A stretch of DNA of 64,000 nucleotides. Source: Haloferula sp. BvORR071. Lineage in GTDB: Bacteria; Verrucomicrobiota; Verrucomicrobiia; Verrucomicrobiales; Akkermansiaceae. Within the stretch, counting starts at the first letter, position 1; the number at the start of each line of letters is the position of its first letter. Below the pieces are notes generated by a model. That model made no database searches, was not told where the DNA came from, and worked only from the letters and a program-made list of their open reading frames with translations. The stretch lies in the NCBI RefSeq assembly GCF_000739615.1, contig NZ_BATP01000032.1, positions 1 to 64,000 of the forward strand. The letters run 5' to 3'. Made by a program: the position numbers and the translations under genes. Positions 20,418-28,196 of the stretch are shown in pieces.

Positions 20418-20446
20418 GGCCTTTGCGGCTGCGCCGCAAAAGGGCC
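20418..20446 (+). terminator. Hairpin just after the uvrA stop
   Basis: TTTGCGGC (20422-20429) pairs perfectly with GCCGCAAA (20433-20440) around a TGC loop, with flanking GGCC bases able to extend the stem past a bulge. It begins about 17 bp past the uvrA stop. No T-tract follows, so it may protect the mRNA end rather than act as a classic intrinsic terminator. Confidence 0.4.
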
Positions 20447-20470
20447 AAGCTCACGCGAAGACACTCCCAC

Positions 20471-20510
20471 CAAAAAAGAAAAGCCGCGCGAAGCATAACT
20501 CCGCGCGGCT
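20471..20510 (-). terminator. Intrinsic terminator for the YXWGXW-repeat gene
   Basis: A perfect 9-bp stem (AGCCGCGCG 20482-20490 with CGCGCGGCT 20502-20510) encloses an 11-base loop. On the minus strand it is followed by TTTCTTTTTTG. It lies 27 bp past the stop of the minus-strand gene, exactly where a rho-independent terminator is expected. Confidence 0.8.
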
Positions 20511-20536
20511 GAGTGAACCTTCCCTCATTGCCTGCC

Positions 20537-22744
20537 TCACCGGCTCTTCCCCCGCTGCTGGCTCGACTGCCGTTGCGTCGAGGAAGAGCGCGAAACCTGT
20601 GGACGTGAGACCGACTGCCGTTTCGGAGCCGCGCGCTGGACTTGCGGGCGCGAGATCGACTGCCGCTGCACACTGCTCGACGGACGGCTATACTGGGACT
20701 GCATGCGCGGCGCTGATTGGCGTTGCGGCATCACCCGTTGCTGCGGACGAGCCTGCTGCTGGAATTGTGGCCGCGCTTGCTGGCGCTGCTGCGGTGCGGC
20801 GCGCTGGATTTGCGGACGCTGGATCGATTGGCGCTGCTGAGGTGCCACCCGTTGCTGCGGGCGCACTTGCTGCTGTTGCCGCTGCTGGATCTGCCGTTGC
20901 GGATTGCCCAACTGCGGACGAGTCCGGCCGATGGAATTCTGCTGCGGGCGCACTTGCTGGCGCTGTTGCGCCACCTGCGGCGAGCGCTGGGCCTGGCGCT
21001 GTTGCAGTGCCTGCTGTTGGCGGCGCTGCGCATTCGCTGCCTGGCTTTCCCGCTGCGCGGTGCCGCCGATGTTAGGCTGTGTGCGATTGCGGTTCGGCTG
21101 CGAATTCAGGTTCTGGCGTCCAGCGATGTTGTTGCGGTTCGCCAGCGGGTTCAGATTCTGGCGGCCCGCGATGTTGTTGCGGTTCGCCTGTGGGTTCAGA
21201 TTCTGACGGCCCGCGATATTGTTGCGGTTGGCCTGCGCCGCTGCACCATTGCCAGCACCCGGGCGCATGCTCTGCTGCATGCGCTGGGCGATGTCCCGGC
21301 CAGTTGCCGCGTTCGGACGCACCACCGCTTCCGGGCGGACCCGGGCCGAATTCCCTGCGGCCAGCGGTCGGCGTGGCGGAGCTTGGTTCTGCGCGATCTG
21401 GCTGACATCGCGACCGCTCACCGGCGAGCGGCGCATATTCTCGCGCAGCACCGTCATGCGGTTATTCGCATTGGCACCACCCGCGATGTTATTATTCGGG
21501 CGGAGACGCGCACTTTCCATCTGGCGGCGGTTCTGGGTGAACTCACGCATCTGCTGGCGCTGGGCCACCAGTTGGTCGCGGTTTGCGGCCGTCAACTGCC
21601 GGAAGCGCTCACCACGCACTGGATTGCGCGCAAAGCCGTTCAGCGTGCTGGCAAAGAGCCGACTCCGGCTGCGCGGATCATCACTGAAGCGGTCATTGCG
21701 GAAGTCACGCATCCCGGCCCAAGTCCGGAAGGGGCGGGCATCCGCATTGTCGCGGAAGAAATTGTAGCGATCGGCCACCCGGTTGCGCCAGCCGATGTCA
21801 TGCCGGTGGTCCCAGTAGTTGTACGCCCAGATCGGATCATAGCAGCCGCGGCGGCCGTGCCAGCCATAGGAGACGAAGAAGCCGAGGTCGCTGTAACGGG
21901 GACCGTAGTAGTCGCCGAAGTAGTAGTGACAGTAGTTCGGACGGTACCAGCAGTGGTTGTCGAAGACCCCCAGGCTCACCACCACGCTGGGAGTGTAGCA
22001 GTAGCCGGGATCAGCCCACACCGGGCTACGGAAGTAGGCCGGCGCGAAAAGCACACCACGATTGGCGATCGCATAGTCCCAGTAGCCGTCCACGTAGTAG
22101 TAGCCGCTCGGAGCCCAGCACCAGCGGGAGGGCACCCAGGTCCAGTCGGGACGCAGCGCGTTCCAGTAGCCCGGGCTCCACACGTAGCGGGTTTCCGCAT
22201 AGCGCCAGTTGCCGGGCACCCAGGTCGAGTCCTCATCCGGCGCAGCCGTGTTCGGACCAGCGTCGAGCGATTGGGGCGGGGACTCACCGACGTATTCCAC
22301 ATCGGCCACCGCGGTGTCCGCCCAGTAGCCGGAGACCCATTGCCAGCGGCCATCCTTCAGATCACTCCAATAGCCGGGCACCCACTGTCGGCCCGGCGGA
22401 ATGTTGCGCCACACGCCGCTGATCCAGAGAAAGTCATTGGTATCGTCATCCCAAGCCCAGTAGCCGGAGATCCAAGTGACATTGTCGCCTTCCAACTGCT
22501 GCTCGGGCGGCAATTCCTCGATCAGCGAGGGCGGTGCCTTGCTGACGATGTAGCCGGGCTCCGGCTTCGAGGTGACCGCCTCGGCGAAAGCCTCATGGAC
22601 CGGCCCGCGCGTCAGGATCTGCACATCGTCTTCCTTCGGCTGCACCTCGGTCGAGAGCGCATGCGCAGTCGTCGGGTAAAGTAGGGGGCTGGCCGCAGCG
22701 AGCAGGGCGGCGGCCCCGATAATGGAGAAGTATTTTGGTTTCAT
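20537..22744 (-). CDS. Exported YXWGXW-repeat protein with Gln/Arg-rich tail
   Basis: This 735-aa protein begins with a signal peptide (MKPKYFSIIGAAALLAAASP...). Residues about 85-260 hold repeated tryptophan-rich units such as 'WISGYWAWDD', 'WVPGYWSD', 'WVSGYWAD', 'WVPGNWRY' and 'WSPGYW', matching the YXWGXW repeat family. A Tyr/Trp/Asp-rich stretch (about 260-340) follows. The last 350 residues are low-complexity and rich in Asn, Gln and Arg, with three near-identical 15-residue repeats (NRNNIAGRQNLNP). The tail is very basic and could bind envelope polymers or nucleic acid. Similar proteins are common in Planctomycetes and Verrucomicrobia but have no established role. The gene has its own terminator. 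Confidence 0.8.
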   Translation of the reverse strand: MKPKYFSIIGAAALLAAASPLLYPTTAHALSTEVQPKEDDVQILTRGPVHEAFAEAVTSKPEPGYIVSKAPPSLIEELPPEQQLEGDNVTWISGYWAWDDDTNDFLWISGVWRNIPPGRQWVPGYWSDLKDGRWQWVSGYWADTAVADVEYVGESPPQSLDAGPNTAAPDEDSTWVPGNWRYAETRYVWSPGYWNALRPDWTWVPSRWCWAPSGYYYVDGYWDYAIANRGVLFAPAYFRSPVWADPGYCYTPSVVVSLGVFDNHCWYRPNYCHYYFGDYYGPRYSDLGFFVSYGWHGRRGCYDPIWAYNYWDHRHDIGWRNRVADRYNFFRDNADARPFRTWAGMRDFRNDRFSDDPRSRSRLFASTLNGFARNPVRGERFRQLTAANRDQLVAQRQQMREFTQNRRQMESARLRPNNNIAGGANANNRMTVLRENMRRSPVSGRDVSQIAQNQAPPRRPLAAGNSARVRPEAVVRPNAATGRDIAQRMQQSMRPGAGNGAAAQANRNNIAGRQNLNPQANRNNIAGRQNLNPLANRNNIAGRQNLNSQPNRNRTQPNIGGTAQRESQAANAQRRQQQALQQRQAQRSPQVAQQRQQVRPQQNSIGRTRPQLGNPQRQIQQRQQQQVRPQQRVAPQQRQSIQRPQIQRAAPQQRQQARPQFQQQARPQQRVMPQRQSAPRMQSQYSRPSSSVQRQSISRPQVQRAAPKRQSVSRPQVSRSSSTQRQSSQQRGKSR
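21101..21235 (-). repeat. Three tandem 45-bp coding repeats
   Basis: Units at 21101-21145, 21146-21190 and 21191-21235 differ at only a few positions each and encode the 15-residue NRNNIAGRQNLNP-type repeats of the YXWGXW protein. The close DNA similarity, including synonymous sites, points to recent expansion by slippage or unequal recombination. Confidence 0.85.
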
Positions 22745-22960
22745 AGCGGTTTCCCCCTTTGAATTTTAAGGACTACCCGAGAGACGGCTGCCGCGGGCTC
22801 TTTATTCAATCGCATCTTCACGGCCATCCGGCCTCCTCGTTGCCACCCCAAGACGATCAATAAGATGCTACGCGCGGGGGCCTTCCTTTCAAACGTGGGA
22901 TTTACCAATCTGCACGGATGCAGATTGCCGCTTGCACGACCCCCGGGTCATGCTGCCGCC

Positions 22961-23308
22961 ATGACGGTCGAAAAAGTGAAATACGTCCTCTGGGCCGCTG
23001 ATTACCAACGCTGCCTGCGCTTCTACGAGCAGCTGTTCGGCGGCGCCATCAGCTTCCAGTCGGAAGTGTGGAGCGAGATCGTGATCGCTGGCGCCACCAT
23101 CGGCGTCCACGGCGGCGGCGAGGGCAAGCGCACCTGGACCGGCCTCTCCTTCCAGCTCGATGACCTGCGCGAAGGCATCGCCCGCCTGAAGGAATGCGGC
23201 GGCGACTTGACCGCGGAGCCGAATGACACCCCTGAGGATCCCCTTCACCTCGCGATGTGCATCGATCCCGAGGGCAACGAGTTCATGATGACCCAGCGGC
23301 GGCATTGA
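22961..23308 (+). CDS. VOC (glyoxalase/bleomycin-resistance) family protein
   Basis: The ATG at 22961 gives 115 aa, the normal length for a one-domain vicinal-oxygen-chelate protein; the longer upstream frame has no VOC character. Family features are the opening strand 'VKYVLWAADYQRCLRFYEQLFG', the central 'WSEIVIAGATIGVHGG' strand, 'GLSFQLDDLREGIARLKECGG' and the closing 'MCIDPEGNEFMMTQ', where the terminal Glu is a usual metal ligand position. VOC proteins isomerise, cleave or bind small molecules through a metal site; this sequence does not show which. The kinase gene follows after 43 bp in the same direction. Confidence 0.8.
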   Translation: MTVEKVKYVLWAADYQRCLRFYEQLFGGAISFQSEVWSEIVIAGATIGVHGGGEGKRTWTGLSFQLDDLREGIARLKECGGDLTAEPNDTPEDPLHLAMCIDPEGNEFMMTQRRH

Positions 23309-23351
23309 AGAATTTCCGTAACCGCTGCCGGACATTCCGTCAGGTAAGGAT

Positions 23352-26096
23352 GTGACTGAAAATACCTGCCCCTCCTGCCATCGCCCTTTGCCGCCGGATG
23401 CCCCCGGCGGCCTCTGCCCCGCCTGCGTCCTGCTGGGCGCGCGTGAGGAAGCGCCGCCGCACGGCCTGCCCTCGATCGACGAGATCCGCGCCGCGCTGCC
23501 GCAATTCGAGATACTGGAGTGCATCGGCCGCGGCGGCATGGGGGTGGTTTACAAGGCCCGCCAGCCGCAGCTCGACCGAATGGTTGCGCTTAAGATCCTC
23601 CTGCCCGGCCTCGAGCGCGATCCCGGCTTCGCCGAGCGTTTTGCCCGCGAGGCGCGTGCCCTGGCCAAGCTCAGCCACCCGCACATCGTCGCCGTCCACG
23701 ACTTCGGCGAAAGCGGCGGCCTCTTCTGGCTGACCATGGAGTATGTCGATGGCGTGAACCTGCGCCAGGCCATGCAGGCCGCGCGCTTCACCCCGGCACA
23801 GGCACTCGCGATCATTCCCGAGCTCTGCTCCGCACTGCAGTATGCGCACGACCACGGCATCCTGCATCGCGACATCAAGCCGGAGAACATCCTCCTGGAT
23901 GCCCGCGGCAAGGTGAAGGTCGCGGACTTCGGGATCGTCCGCATGGCCGGAGAGAATCCCCGCGATGTCACTCTGACCATGACCGGTGCGGCGCTGGGCA
24001 CCACCGCCTACATCGCACCGGAGCAGATCGAGAATCCCCGCGCGGTCGATCACCGCGCGGATCTCTACAGCCTCGGCGTGGTGCTCTACGAGATGCTCAC
24101 CGGCGAGTTGCCCTTGGGCCGCTTCCCCGCGCCCAGTGAGCGCTCCGCCAGCGATCCGCGCTTGGATGAAGTGGTCTTCCGCTCGCTGGAGAAGCAACCG
24201 GAGAAGCGCTACCAGCAAGCCGAGGAGTTTTCTAACAATGTGTCAGGGGCCGCTGTCACCGCAGTTGCTCCAGAGCCGCCGCTGCCTGCAGGGACGCGAG
24301 CCAAGACTTCGGTGACCGCGGTCGCGGCCGCGGCGACTACCGCCTTTTCGGTGCTTCTGGGCGTGCCGCTCATGAGCCACTTCATGTTGGGCCGTATCAC
24401 GGGCCACAAGGAGAGCTTCACCACTTTGGATCTCTTGGTGATCCTGGTGGGGGTGGTGGCCCCCGCGCTCACCGGTATGGTTCTGGGGGCCGTGTCTTGG
24501 GTGCGCATCAAGGATTCGGAGGGAGCGCTCCGCGGGCTGCTCTTGGCGCAGTTCGCGACAGTCGCGTGGCCGGTCTTGGCCTTGCTTGGGTACTCTCCGG
24601 GATTCATGAAGATCCTATCGGTCCTGCTGCTGGCTGGCATGATCTACTACACGACTCGTACCTCATCCCGCGCGGCCCGACGCTCGCAGGGTATCGTCGA
24701 CGGATCACCCGCCGCCCGGCGCGTCGATCCAGTCGGCGTCCATGCCGATCGTCCCCGGCATCTTCCTTGGACCTTTGGCCTCTTGATCGCCGGGGCGGTG
24801 CTGACTGGCACCGGTTGGCTGGTGAAGGGTTACCTCTTCATTGCCATCGTGCCGGGGTTCTGCGCTCTTGCGCTCAGCGCCGCCGGTGGCTGGTGGGCCT
24901 TGTGGAAGATGAAGAAGGGCCACATGCCGCTAACAGGCAGGCATGCTTTGCTTCTCTTCTTCGTCTGGCTGCCGCTGCTGGCGGGCGGCCTCGCCTTCGC
25001 GGTGCGCGCCGGTCGGGAAGATTACCCGCTCTTCGGCGGGAAGGGCGACTTCCTTGCGAAGGTGATGTTGGTGCATGCTGCGGCCTTCATTCCGTCCCTC
25101 TTCCTCTTCCGCATGGCCGCGCTCCCGCCCGGTCTCCGCCGTCCCGGCTCCGGCTTGCGGCGCACGGTGGCATGGCTCTCGGTGGGGCTGACCCTTGCCT
25201 TCCTCGTCGCCGCGAAGCGCTTCGACGGTCACTGGCCCATGGCCTATTTTTGCTCGGAGAGGATTTTGCGCTTCGATGAAGTGCTGGATCGCAAGCTCGC
25301 GGTAGAGCGTGAGGAATCCCCGGTCCGCCGGGCCTTGCGTGAGGCTGCGGGAGAGTATCGCGAGAACATCAGCATCACTTGCGAGACCGGCCGGGATGGT
25401 GGTGTGAAAACCGCCCGCATCTCATTCTTCGCAGCGGACCGAAAGGAATGGCAGCGCCACTGGCTTGCTTTTACCGCGCGGCTCACGCCAGCCTTGCCGG
25501 CGGAAACCGCGATCAAGCCGTCATTGCTTTTCAGCCTCGACAGCTTGGATCCTTGGTCCGCCCGGAATTACGCATCCGGGGAATGGGTGATCGCGCCCGC
25601 GATCATGTCGGTAGCGGTCCTCGCTGCCATCCTCGCGGCTTGGGCGGGCTTTCCCTTGGCTGGAATCTCCCTCGGCACGGCTTGGGTGGGAGCTGTGCTG
25701 ATGTTCGTTACGCCGCTCTGGCCCGATCCCGAAGCGGATCGCCAGCTCATTCTCGGGCCGCCGCTGCCTCCTCCGCCGCCCCTCGTCGTGGTTCCTGATT
25801 TCTCGACGCCCGACGGCGCCGCGCGGACCTTCTTCGATGCCGTCAGGGCGGGCGACAGGGAGCTGATGAAGCGTAGCCTCAGCCAGCGCTGGAAGACCAA
25901 AATCGATGGGCTCGATGCTTGGGACATGGTGATTGAGCGGCTCGGAGTCCGCTGTCTGATCAGGTCCTACGACGACCAAGACCCCAGGCCGGACCACCAG
26001 AAGATCTTCCGCCAGACCACGACCAGCGGCGGATCTCTGGACATGATCCTTGAAGATGGCGAGTGGCGGCTGGACGACCTGCCCTTGGCCCTCTGA
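23352..26096 (+). CDS. Ser/Thr protein kinase with zinc ribbon and multi-span membrane region
   Basis: This 914-aa protein (GTG start) opens with a zinc-ribbon-like CPSC...CPAC motif (Cys 6, 9, 22, 25). The kinase domain covers about residues 52-300: IGRGGMGVVYKA, catalytic Lys81, HRDIKPENILL near 172, VADFG, and TAYIAPEQ. About ten hydrophobic segments follow between about residues 318 and 800, an unusually large membrane module. The C-terminal 100 residues ('GAARTFFDAVRAGDRELMKRSL') look like a small NTF2-like fold, at low certainty. The sigma-factor gene starts only 15 bp downstream, so the two are very probably an operon, and the kinase is a natural candidate to control that sigma factor. 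It is not a close paralogue of the three lectin-kinases. Confidence 0.88.
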   Translation: MTENTCPSCHRPLPPDAPGGLCPACVLLGAREEAPPHGLPSIDEIRAALPQFEILECIGRGGMGVVYKARQPQLDRMVALKILLPGLERDPGFAERFAREARALAKLSHPHIVAVHDFGESGGLFWLTMEYVDGVNLRQAMQAARFTPAQALAIIPELCSALQYAHDHGILHRDIKPENILLDARGKVKVADFGIVRMAGENPRDVTLTMTGAALGTTAYIAPEQIENPRAVDHRADLYSLGVVLYEMLTGELPLGRFPAPSERSASDPRLDEVVFRSLEKQPEKRYQQAEEFSNNVSGAAVTAVAPEPPLPAGTRAKTSVTAVAAAATTAFSVLLGVPLMSHFMLGRITGHKESFTTLDLLVILVGVVAPALTGMVLGAVSWVRIKDSEGALRGLLLAQFATVAWPVLALLGYSPGFMKILSVLLLAGMIYYTTRTSSRAARRSQGIVDGSPAARRVDPVGVHADRPRHLPWTFGLLIAGAVLTGTGWLVKGYLFIAIVPGFCALALSAAGGWWALWKMKKGHMPLTGRHALLLFFVWLPLLAGGLAFAVRAGREDYPLFGGKGDFLAKVMLVHAAAFIPSLFLFRMAALPPGLRRPGSGLRRTVAWLSVGLTLAFLVAAKRFDGHWPMAYFCSERILRFDEVLDRKLAVEREESPVRRALREAAGEYRENISITCETGRDGGVKTARISFFAADRKEWQRHWLAFTARLTPALPAETAIKPSLLFSLDSLDPWSARNYASGEWVIAPAIMSVAVLAAILAAWAGFPLAGISLGTAWVGAVLMFVTPLWPDPEADRQLILGPPLPPPPPLVVVPDFSTPDGAARTFFDAVRAGDRELMKRSLSQRWKTKIDGLDAWDMVIERLGVRCLIRSYDDQDPRPDHQKIFRQTTTSGGSLDMILEDGEWRLDDLPLAL

Positions 26097-26111
26097 CAAA
26101 TCCCGCGAGCG

Positions 26112-26810
26112 ATGCCCGATGCCTCCTGCTCCTTCCACTCCACCCGCTGGACTCTCGTCCGGCGGGCGCAGGGCCGCGGGGAGGAAGCGCGGATCGCTCT
26201 CTCCGAACTCTGCGCCATCTACTACGATCCCGTACATCAGTTCATCTGCCGCTTCTCCGGCGATGAAGCGAAGGCGCGGGACTTGGCCCACGCTTTCTTT
26301 GAAGAGCTGTTAGGCCGCGAAGCCATCGGCGCGGCGGACCCGACAAAAGGCCGCTTCCGCAGCTACCTCTTCGCGGCGGTGAAGCACTTCGTCTTCCGCC
26401 ACCGCGAGCGCGATGCAGCACAAAAGCGCGGCGGTGGCGAAGAGCACCTGCCTTTGGAAGACGGGCCCATCGAAGGCACTCCATCGGACTGGGACCTCGA
26501 CTTCGACCGCGCCTGGGCCCTCGCCTTGATCCGTCGTGCCCTCGATGCCCTGGCCACCGAGATGGAAGCCGCGGGCAAGGTGGCTCACTTCGAAACCCTC
26601 CGCCCATGGCTCGATGGCGGCTCGCCCGGTGATCCTGTTGAAGCAGGGCAGGCCCTGGGCCTTTCCTCCACCGCCCTCAAGGTCGCCATCCACCGCCTCC
26701 GCGAACGCTTCCGCCAAAAGATCCGCGACGAGATCGCCGCCACCACCAGCGATGCCGCCGACGCCGCGGGCGAGTTCCGCCATCTGGTGGAAGTCTGGGT
26801 GAGGACTTAG
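26112..26810 (+). CDS. ECF-like sigma-70 family RNA polymerase sigma factor
   Basis: This 232-aa protein has a region 2-like helix set ('LCAIYYDPVHQFICRFSGDEAKARDLAHAFFEELL', about residues 30-70) and 'GRFRSYLFAAVKHFVFRHRER', matching the core-binding and -10 region of ECF sigma factors. Region 4 is visible near residues 175-205 ('GQALGLSSTALKVAIHRLRERFRQKIR'), a helix-turn-helix for the -35 element. Its order is kinase first, sigma second, with a 15-bp gap. Kinase-associated ECF groups lack a classic anti-sigma factor and can be activated by phosphorylation; no anti-sigma gene is present here. The target promoters are unknown. Confidence 0.85.
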   Translation: MPDASCSFHSTRWTLVRRAQGRGEEARIALSELCAIYYDPVHQFICRFSGDEAKARDLAHAFFEELLGREAIGAADPTKGRFRSYLFAAVKHFVFRHRERDAAQKRGGGEEHLPLEDGPIEGTPSDWDLDFDRAWALALIRRALDALATEMEAAGKVAHFETLRPWLDGGSPGDPVEAGQALGLSSTALKVAIHRLRERFRQKIRDEIAATTSDAADAAGEFRHLVEVWVRT

Positions 26811-26824
26811 AAGCCGGGGGCCTT

Positions 26825-26950
26825 ACCGACTGAAGTCGGTGAAACCATGCTTGATCAAAAGCCCCAAGGGGGCGGCCGGGAGAAAGCCCAGGGCAAGCGA
26901 TAGCGCAGCCCTGGGATTCGTCTCAAAGTGGATTGCCCCCTGAAAGGGGG
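26825..26950. repeat. Cluster of three intergenic palindromes (REP-like)
   Basis: Three hairpins lie within 126 bp after the sigma gene: ACCGAC/GTCGGT (26825-26840), CCCAGGGC/GCCCTGGG (26887-26894 with 26908-26915) and CCCCCT/AGGGGG (26936-26950). The second, with its 'AAGCGATAGCGCA' loop, resembles palindromes scattered in Planctomycetes and Verrucomicrobia intergenic DNA. The cluster may act as a transcript end or a REP-type element; no T-tract follows. Confidence 0.5.
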
Positions 26951-27040
26951 CCGGGAGTGCGGCAACCTCAGACAGTCTTCCTGTCCGCAACCTCCTCGCT
27001 TCCCCACAGGATCCAAGGTTCCCGCTAAGGCTGCCTTTCG

Positions 27041-27151
27041 GTAGGGCGCGCTGGCCTCAGCGCGCCGCGAGCGATGTGGGGATCAACCAAGAGCGTAGTA
27101 GAGTTTGTGATCCCCGCGGATCGAGCGCAGCAGCCTGAGGCCAGCGCGCCC
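27041..27151. repeat. Dispersed palindromic repeat, copy A
   Basis: A perfect 17-bp inverted repeat (GGGCGCGCTGGCCTCAG, 27044-27060; reverse complement 27135-27151) encloses a nested one (GGGGATCA 27078-27085 with TGATCCCC 27108-27115). A related element occurs at 53421-53535, sharing the block 'GCGCGCTGGCCT(C)AGCGCGCCG' then 'GAGCGATGTGGGGATCA' almost exactly. It contains no gene. It lies in the 485-bp space between the sigma factor and the methyltransferase, which otherwise shows no coding sequence. Confidence 0.75.
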
Positions 27152-27295
27152 CATCGAAGGGCTGCACTACCGAAGTCCTCCCTATCCGCGTGCCATTTGG
27201 CCTCTCAACCGGACTCCTCTTTGCGGCTTTTGAATGACCGACGACATCCCACCCGCTCGCGGGACCGGGTGGGATCAATCGATCCATTCTAACAA

Positions 27296-28078
27296 TTACT
27301 TCACGGCCAGCAGGCTGATCCGCTGCCAGACCCAGCGCACCGGACCATCCTCTGTCTCAAGCTCCATCGCCTCGCGCACATGCGGGCTGGCGGTCCGGAT
27401 CAGCTCCCGGACCTGCTCACGGTTCTCCTCGGTGGTAGCCGCCGCCTCGAAGTACCACTCCAAGTTGGGCTGCTTCATCGGCTCCAGCTCGGCCCGCAAT
27501 AATTCAAACCCGGCCTCCTCAATGATCCGCGACCAAGTCGGCCGGTCGAGCAGGCGGCCATGCGAGGGATCGCGGAACTTCTCCACCTGGTGCAGCCACT
27601 CGGCGGTTTCCGGATCGTCGTCCGGTAGGCTGCCATCGATGATCATCAGGTAGCCACCCGGCTCGAGCACCCGATGGGCCTCCTGAACGAAACCCGGCAC
27701 ATCACTGAAATGGTGGGGTGCCACCCGGCAGGAGACGAGACGGAAGCTGGCATCGGGGAAAGGAATCTCCTCCGCCGGAAAGAGCGCGGTCTCGGCCTGG
27801 ACGCCGTCTCCGGCGAGCAAGGCCTTGGCATGTTCCAGCATCGCGGGGGCCAGGTCGCCCAAAACCGGCTGGTAGCCGGCCTTGGCCAGGGCCAAGGCGG
27901 TGTGACCGCCACCGGTGGCCACATCCAGGACCTTTCCATGCCGGTTCGGGAGCGGAATCAGGTCAATCAGGGCCTCGACGTCGCGGGTATCGGCCAGGAT
28001 GTGCTTTTTCCCGTAGTTGGCCGCCTGCCGGTCGAATTGGGCGGCGGAACGTTGCTGCTGCGAATCGAGTGCTGCCAT
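27296..28078 (-). CDS. Class I SAM-dependent methyltransferase (UbiE-like)
   Basis: The ATG at 28078 gives 260 aa (MAALDSQQQRSAAQFDRQA...). Motif I is 'VLDVATGGGHTALALA' (SAM-binding glycine-rich loop), with 'FRLVSCRVAPHHFSDVPGFVQEAHRVLEPGGYLMIID' as the family's motif II/III region. The fold matches the Methyltransf_11/UbiE group, which methylates small molecules; the substrate is not evident. It diverges from the halogenase gene with about 118 bp between starts, so a shared control region is possible. Pairing with a halogenase makes a tailoring role on an aromatic metabolite conceivable, but this is speculation. Longer frames upstream would overlap the halogenase control region. Confidence 0.82.
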   Translation of the reverse strand: MAALDSQQQRSAAQFDRQAANYGKKHILADTRDVEALIDLIPLPNRHGKVLDVATGGGHTALALAKAGYQPVLGDLAPAMLEHAKALLAGDGVQAETALFPAEEIPFPDASFRLVSCRVAPHHFSDVPGFVQEAHRVLEPGGYLMIIDGSLPDDDPETAEWLHQVEKFRDPSHGRLLDRPTWSRIIEEAGFELLRAELEPMKQPNLEWYFEAAATTEENREQVRELIRTASPHVREAMELETEDGPVRWVWQRISLLAVK

Positions 28079-28196
28079 AACGGCGGGACCGTGGTGCCGA
28101 CCGGCGGTCGGCGCAAGCTGCCGGAGCGGATCCCCTCCGGAAGTGGTACTTCCGCTTGATGCCGCGGGCCGCTTCCGCTGGCATGGAGATCTTCCC

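Noticed and set aside
20717-22684. 655-codon plus-strand frame opposite the YXWGXW gene
   Set aside because: Product is low-complexity without recognisable motifs; the minus strand has a signal peptide, Trp repeats and a terminator.
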